Positions 58,168 to 64,000 of a stretch of DNA of 64,000 bases are shown piece after piece; the first letter of the stretch is position 1; the number at the start of each line of letters is the position of its first letter. The notes beneath the pieces are model-generated. The model did not search any database, was not told where the DNA came from, and saw only the letters and a list, made by a program, of their open reading frames with translations. The stretch comes from Scytalidium lignicola. Lineage: Eukaryota; Ascomycota; Leotiomycetes. The stretch spans positions 1 to 64,000 of the forward strand of contig NCSJ02000194.1 of NCBI GenBank assembly GCA_002812745.2, given 5' to 3'. A program made the translations under genes and the position numbers.

Positions 58168-59793
58168 TGTTGATAGCTCACAAGTAACCAGACTTGAAAG
58201 CTATATCAATTGGCCGGAAAATATGTAATTTGAGAAATGAAGTAAAAGTATATTAGATTATTCAGATGTGAACGCCAAACCTGAACGTAAACGTACACGG
58301 AGACTTGAGCTTGAACTTAAAGACAAAAAAAGATACCTACTCCATTGCGAGGGATCTCGAGTATATATGCCTCTGGCACGCCTACCTATAAAAGAACTAA
58401 GATAGTGGTGGTACAGATTAAAGGCGCGTCTAGCTAAGACAGCAGGAACTCTCTACCAGGAAGGCCAGCAGCCACACTCATGGGGTTTCCAGGGAGGGGT
58501 TGCCTTGGTATGTCATTGGCGCACCCATCGAGCCAAGGGTCAGTGTCGTGTAATAGAAGCAGACAAAGAAAGAAAGAAAGCCAGAGAAGCGTAAGTATAG
58601 CCGCGAGAAGCATGAACGTCCAGAGTGAGTAGATGAGTTAGTGAATCATCATAATCATATTGTAAGCATTGACGGCGAGACTGAGCATTGCCGTTGGCGC
58701 AAGTCTAACAGAGTTGCGCCGATTGCATTGTGTTTTGGAGGGTGAATCAGGGACGAGGGGCAAAGAGAGCCACGCCTTCGGCCACGGTATTTGGACCAGG
58801 CACGCCGGCTCTTGGAACTATTAACTACACTGCAAACTGCGACCTCGAGAAAGATCGTCCCGCCTTCTGTTCATCAACCAGGTGGTGATTATTTCCAGAT
58901 TACCGACCAGGAGGACGATCCACCGGCATGAACTTGGAGGGGCCACGAAAACGATCGAGTCGTAGCTGTAGGACCTATGCCGCATAGAGAGTCTTTGCCT
59001 CACGGCAAGAGCGCCACCAACACACAAAGAGCCAGTGCATAATCAATTGTGCGCCGAGGCAAAAGCAATAATACAAAAAGGACCCCAAGATAATAAACAT
59101 CACCGTTGAATGGAGATCCGACGCTTACCTCAGAAGTGCAATGAATTGGGGCTTGGTAAGGCAGACCACGAGGATGAGGGTGAGGATGAGGATGGGGATG
59201 TGAGATAGGGATGAGGATGGGATGGGCTGTTCGTTCGATTCGTTCATTGCAATCCCTGGGCCCTCGTGTCTCTGGTGCTCTCGTGTCTCCTGTTCCCCTT
59301 TGCCTGATACTGTAACCATTTTCCTGGGATCTAAACCGTTTATGCGGTTCCTTATGCAAGGAGCAGATAAGTTTCGAGGTTGAAATTCGGTGCAGATAGA
59401 GTATACGGGCACGTTGTTTATCTGAGACACACTGTAGAACGATGGCAGAGCAACGGTGATCCGATCTGATAAAGTTTTGACGGGCGCTTCCTTCTTTTTC
59501 GCCATTCTGCGCCTTTGTGACAGAAAATATGATCGATCTGGCAGCGCTGCCTCCGGATGTAACCCCCCGTCCTGCACTCGGCGGCGGCTTTGAGACGTGC
59601 GGGAGCCGCGGTTTCGGCTGGGCGTTGCCGCGTAACTTTGCTGGTACGTCTTCTCTCAACCTGCTGCCTTACTAATTAATTATACAATTATCCATATTAG
59701 AAATCTTAACCCGCCAGACATTTTATCTCCACCGTTTCATCACATCATATCACATCACATCACACCTCTCCTCCCCCCTAACGGCTGGGCAGT
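58168..59793. other. Divergent spacer with GGATGA-type repeat
   Basis: Upstream sequence of the PARG-like gene (-) and the AsnRS gene (+). It contains a short imperfect tandem repeat of GAGGAT(G) at about 59169-59220 and CACATCA units just before the AsnRS start (59738-59765). Minus-strand ORFs at 59000-59659 owe their length to the repeat and start at non-ATG codons. No gene is supported. Confidence 0.5.
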
Positions 59794-61473
59794 ATGCTTC
59801 CGCCACGGCTCCTCTCGAGATCCCTCCATCTAGCCGTTAGACACGCTAGACGGTTTCATGGCACACCTGCCCGCTATGCGCCGGCTGCGGTTCCGATTTC
59901 CAAGCTTCTAGAATCCCAGCCTGCCGATCCAGACAATATCACTGTCAACGGCTTCGTCCGCTCCATCCGGCAGCTAAAATCGCGGGCGTTTGCCTCAATT
60001 GGAGATGGTTCAAGTCTCGAGCCTCTTCAGGCGCTGCTCACGCCAGAGCAAGCCCAGAGGTCTGCATGAACGCCTTCTTCTTGTGTCAAACAGAGAGTCA
60101 AAGCTAATTGGGGCTTTACAACCAGACTATCAACCGGGACTGCAGTGCGATTGACAGGAGCATGGAGGCCCTCACCCAACCCCAAAGCTCAGAGCCACGA
60201 GCTGCATGTCGTAGGAGTGGATGTGTTAGGTTCAGCAGACCCTGCCGTATGTAAGGACTCTCTAGCACCAACACCAATTCTACCATCAGCAGCAGCAGCA
60301 TCACTGAAACAACCATGCTAGACCTTTCCCTTGCAAAAGAAATACCATACACCTGAATATCTCCGCACAATGCCACATCTACGAACACGTACCGCATTTA
60401 ACTCCCTCCTTCTACGTTTCCGCTCGCAAAGCATAGCGCAACTAACCCAATTCTTTGCATCCCGGGATTTCACACAGACACACCCTCCAATAATAACTTC
60501 CTCCGATTGTGAAGGCGCTGGTGAGGTGTTTGACGTTGGCACAGGTCCCAGGAATCAGGCACCGACTAGTTTGGAAGACGATGATGCATTTTTCAGGTCC
60601 CCAAAATATCTCACCGTGTCAAGCCAGCTGCACCTCGAAGCATTGGCACAGTCTGTGGGCAAAGTATGGACTTTGTCACCGACATTCCGTGCCGAGAGAA
60701 GTGATACCGCAAGACACCTAAGTGAGTTTTACATGCTGGAAGCAGAAGTCAGTTTTGTAGACCAGATGGATGAGGTCATGGATTTAGTAGAGGACATGCT
60801 GCGTCATCTAACCAAGACGCTGTATCCAACACGGATAGGTCAAGAATTACTCCACGGGAAGCGTCCCAGCGAGAATGGACTCCAAATCGATCCAGCATTG
60901 ACCAAGGAACTAGACGGCAGATGGCAGGGGATGATGACTGGCCCCTGGCCAAGAATAACATACACAGAAGCCATCGATATTCTCAAGTCATCCAACCAAC
61001 CATTCAACCACACGCCGCAATGGGGAGCGGGTCTCCAGGCCGAACACGAGCGGTACATAGCTTCTACAGTTGGAAATGGCTCGCCCGTGTTCGTGACCAA
61101 GTACCCAAAAGAGATAAAGCCGTTTTATATGCTACCTTCTTCTGCTGACGAGCTATCTGCAACCCAGTCTGGCGAAACAGTTGACTGCTTTGACCTACTC
61201 GTCCCCGAAGTTTGCGAGATTGTAGGCGGTTCCATGCGTGAGCACCGCTATGACGAACTCATACGATCCATGCACTCCCACGGTCTCATCAAAGGAGACG
61301 TCAGCGACGATCTTGGCCCTCTGAAATGGTATGCCGAGCTTCGTCAATGGGGAAGCATGCCTCATGGTGGTTTTGGATTAGGATTTGACCGATTGTTGGG
61401 ATACCTTGCTGGCGTTGGGAATATAAGGGAGATAGTTACATTTCCAAGGTGGGCTGGACGGTGTGATTGTTAA
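59794..61473 (+). CDS. SLM5: Mitochondrial asparaginyl-tRNA synthetase
   Basis: This class II enzyme charges mitochondrial tRNA-Asn. Three exons, 59794-60059, 60126-60246 and 60322-61473, give 512 aa in frame; donors are GTCTGC (weak) and GTATGT. The N-terminus MLPPRLLSRSLHLAVRHARR is Arg-rich without acids, a mitochondrial presequence. The anticodon-binding OB-fold follows (ITVNGFVRSIRQLKSRAFAS, GTAVRLTGAWRPSP). The catalytic core has FRSPKYLTVSSQLHLEALA, class II motif 2 in FRAERSDTARHLSEFYMLEAE-like order, and motif 3 GGFGLGFDRLLGYLAGVGNI. The end, FPRWAGRCDC, is usual for AsnRS. The yeast counterpart is Slm5. Nothing is missing. Confidence 0.95.
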
Positions 61474-62674
61474 AGGCTGGGATTGTAAGATTACGAAACG
61501 TTGGAATCTGTGCTTTAATGTCGATGGCATGCTGGGCGTCAAGGGAATATCAGGATGTGATTGAGTATCAGCTTAAGTTTTGAAAGTAAGACTGATGCAA
61601 CAATGTATGATATGCGGGCTGAAGGCAGTGTATATTAGGTATGATGGATGGGTGGCGAATCGTTGCTGAGGTGTGGCACATCCTGACACCTGCTTGATTG
61701 TATTGTTAGTCTAACTTTCTCCTAGACAATAGAGAAAAGGAAAATTCGAATACCCTTATCAATTTTGGGCTTTGTTTATCCAGGGTAGTCTTGAACTCCT
61801 CTTTAAACAGCTATTCATCTAAACTATGTTCTCATCTTGTCAAAGGAATATCACAGAATGGAGTGAGACAACTTCTTCCTATCCCATACATTCATTCCTC
61901 TCGCTCAATTATGTCAGAACTGGATCAACAAGTCAGAAGTGTTCATAGAATGTATCAAATCCAAAAACCTCAGTTCGAAGTGGAAGTCCAAGTCAAAATC
62001 AAAATCAAAAGCCCGCATCATCAACAATCCAAACAAACGAGACCTCGTCACACAAAAGACACACTAACTCCATCCACGAGCAGGAAAGAGGAATAGAAAC
62101 GAGATCCACCCAACCAACAACACATCTCAACACATAACAAACCTGCCTCCTTTTTTTTCTGCCCCATCTCGAGAAGAGTCTCATGTCAAACCATTATATG
62201 GCTTAAATCAAGCCCAGAGTAAGCTATTGTCATTCTCACATCCATGGGATGAGAAGACTTATTCAAGTCACATATCTAGTAACGCAAGAAAGTAGTAGTA
62301 GGTGCATTTCTCTCGTCCATGACTTTAAGTAGAAATGAAGGCATTTAAAATGAAAGCATAAACTCAATGATAAAGTATGCATTGAAAATTCATTCATCTA
62401 AGTTAATTCGTCTAGTTCAGCAGAGAAGTGGATGTTCTGTGTGCTCTATGAATGCTCATGCTCACAGACATTCGAAATTGGGATTTATATATATAGTGTA
62501 TAGACTTCGTCGTGCTTGATTCTTCTTCTTTTCTGAGGGAAAAAAGGAGGGATAATTCACCATTCCCTGAGCTCGTACATTGTACGTCACATCACGGTAA
62601 ATTCATGTACATATTTAATACCCAAACAAATTCCAAATTTCTCTCTCTTCTGATACGTTAAAGCGCCCATCCCT
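61474..62674. other. 3' spacer, no supported gene
   Basis: This is the downstream region of the AsnRS gene, AT-rich towards 62.3-62.65 kb. A 101-aa ORF at 61791-62096 is basic, low in complexity and unlike known proteins, so I leave it out. No repeats of note occur before the LTR. Confidence 0.5.
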
Positions 62675-62956
62675 TGTCAGGACACTCAGTCTATAGGTCA
62701 CGTGAATACAGGAGTTAGGGTAAAACGGAGGTGGGTTATGCATTAGTAGCTAACCTTGCAGCTTGGCTCCTTCTATAAAAGGGGAGCTTTCCCGCTTCTC
62801 GGACAAGGTCAGAGGTCAATTTTTGTATCAATTAAGAAGAAAGTTTTAGAATTGAACTAGACAAGCTGTTATTCCACCACCACTCATCTGTTGCCTAACG
62901 GCTACCCTCCTAGCGCCTACTGGTCTCTCTTCACTCTGTGCAATACGACCCTGACA
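62675..62956 (+). mobile_element. Solo LTR of an LTR retrotransposon (plus orientation)
   Basis: A 282-bp unit with perfect termini TGTCAGG..CCTGACA. It contains a promoter-like TCTATAAAAGGGGAG (TATAAAA at 62774-62780). Flanking five bases are TCCCT on the left and TCTCT on the right, a near-perfect target duplication with one C/T difference. It aligns along its whole length with the inverted copy at 63136-63402. No internal retrotransposon domain lies next to it, so it is a solo LTR. Superfamily (Copia or Gypsy) cannot be assigned. Confidence 0.8.
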
Positions 62957-63135
62957 TCTCTTCATCTTCATCATGATCTCCTTCGTTTTCTTCTAACTCC
63001 TCTTTACCCCCTCCTTAACAACTTTAATTAAAGCATTTAAAGTCTTTGTTATATTATTTACAAACTCTAATTCAGGATATAATTCATATATCTTTACTTT
63101 CATCAAAGCTTATAAGNTTTTTAATTAGATTAAGA

Positions 63136-63402
63136 TGTCAGGGTTGTCTGTACATAAAGAGAAGAGAGACCAGGAGGCTAGAAAGGAGTAGATGGATAGC
63201 AGTGAAGTAGCAGTTGGTTAAGTGTACACTAGCTCTAGGATTTCTATATTCACTTAATTACAAAGATTGATCTTTGACTTCTGTTAAAGAGAAAGGGAAA
63301 CCCTCTTCTTTATAGACGGGATTCAGCAGCTGAGAAGCAGCTAGGACTCAGACCCTTATCCTCCCCCTAACTTCACGTGACCTGTGCACAAGTGACCTAA
63401 CA
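63136..63402 (-). mobile_element. Solo LTR of the same family (minus orientation)
   Basis: On the minus strand this 267-bp unit runs from TGTTAGG at 63402 to CCTGACA at 63136. It is flanked by a perfect 5-bp target duplication TAAGA (63131-63135 and 63403-63407). It shares GGTCACGTGAA, TCTATAAA, TGGTCTCTCTTC and ACCCTGACA with the plus copy in the same order. Divergence between the two is substantial, with many transitions and small gaps. The 179 bp between the copies is AT-rich and holds an N at 63117. Confidence 0.85.
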
Positions 63403-64000
63403 TAAGATTAGAAGAATAAAATGGCTAATTCATCATATTGATACTTATCTCTTATAATAAATCTTTAACTATTCATACAATATGTATTAGAGCTTTATCA
63501 TGCATGAAAAAAATATCTCTTAGTTTAAGAATAGTTAAAAAAGGAAAATGATGATATACTTCTCTCATAACTCTAATTGGTCATTTTTTCCTCAAGGAGA
63601 ATCAAAATCTTCATTTATAAGAACTAAACTAGTTCGTTAATTATGTTTAAAGTAAAATTTAAAAGTATTTTTCTTTAATATACAGAGTACAAACACAGAA
63701 CGCAACCTCTGGGTGAGATATGAGGCGATTGAAACGCTGTTTGCAAATAAATATATTATAGGAAAGCGCTCTTCTTCGCTACTCACTTCTACCTTGCATG
63801 CAAGCTTCAATCTCGCAGCCTTACAGCACTGAAATACTTGGACAGGGGGCCATTTCTAGGCGTAGTTATGTAATATATAGAATTTTACTCGAGATTTTGA
63901 GATTATGTCGTGGTTTGTAACACGATTTCAATCTGAGGTGTTAATATTAGATGATATCACAACGTGTGTGTTCAAGGCAGAATACCTTAATATCGTCAAA
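63403..64000. other. AT-rich right edge
   Basis: AT-rich sequence without ORFs of note. Nothing further is recognised. Confidence 0.5.

Noticed and set aside
59000..59659. 219-aa minus-strand ORF
   Set aside because: Its length comes partly from the GAGGAT repeat (His-Pro run), it starts at a non-ATG codon and matches nothing known.
61791..62096. 101-aa basic ORF after the AsnRS gene
   Set aside because: Low complexity (VEVEVQVKIKIK-like run) and no recognisable domain.
1..64000. CRISPR array, operon or prokaryotic origin
   Set aside because: Intron-rich eukaryotic genes with separate promoters; no spaced direct-repeat array was seen.

Overview
The window is nuclear DNA of a filamentous ascomycete (Pezizomycotina). 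The evidence is many short introns (about 48-170 nt) with GTAAGT/GTATGT donors, Zn2Cys6 and WOPR regulators, RTA1 and DUF3632 proteins, and conserved fungal orthologues. A Leotiomycetes (Helotiales) source seems likely to me from the look of the proteins, but nothing here proves it. Single N characters sit almost only beside homopolymer runs; in two testable genes the N is one surplus base, so they look like assembly artefacts.

Left accessory part (1-18 kb): a shortened Zn2Cys6 regulator (783-1928, -), an uncharacterised membrane protein (2458-4297, -), a DUF3632 protein (4959-6030, +), a hairpin-rich patch next to a broken Cys-rich ORF (6127-7245), an RTA1-like membrane protein (7845-8936, -), an intronless S66 LD-carboxypeptidase/MccF-like peptidase (10225-11274, +), a repeat-bearing gene-free stretch with a 161-bp inverted-repeat element, a lineage-restricted protein (13747-14649, +) and a monocarboxylate-type MFS transporter (16289-18144, +).

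Middle (18.9-23.5 kb): a second Zn2Cys6 regulator (18918-21355, +) converging on COA6 (21799-22285, -), which diverges from SYS1 (22704-23454, +). Then follows a 16-kb stretch (23455-39530) with no gene I can support. It is strongly enriched in TACTGTA/TACAGTA words and ends at a Pac2-type WOPR master-regulator gene (39531-40970, +).

Right core part (42.7-61.5 kb): peroxisomal copper amine oxidase with a C-terminal SKL (42714-45056, -), SEC24 (46308-49577, -) sharing a 382-bp divergent promoter with CFT2/CPSF100 (49960-53078, +), a conserved fungal protein of unknown role (about 53797-54714, +), a six-exon microbial-type PARG (DUF2263) gene (57028-58167, -) and mitochondrial asparaginyl-tRNA synthetase (59794-61473, +). 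The right edge (62.6-63.4 kb) carries two solo LTRs in opposite orientation with 5-bp target duplications.

The genes do not form one pathway or an obvious biosynthetic cluster. The right half is housekeeping (COPII transport, mRNA 3'-end processing, mitochondrial translation); the left half is accessory. Most exon joins were checked by hand: splice consensus at each end, and a total coding length divisible by three.
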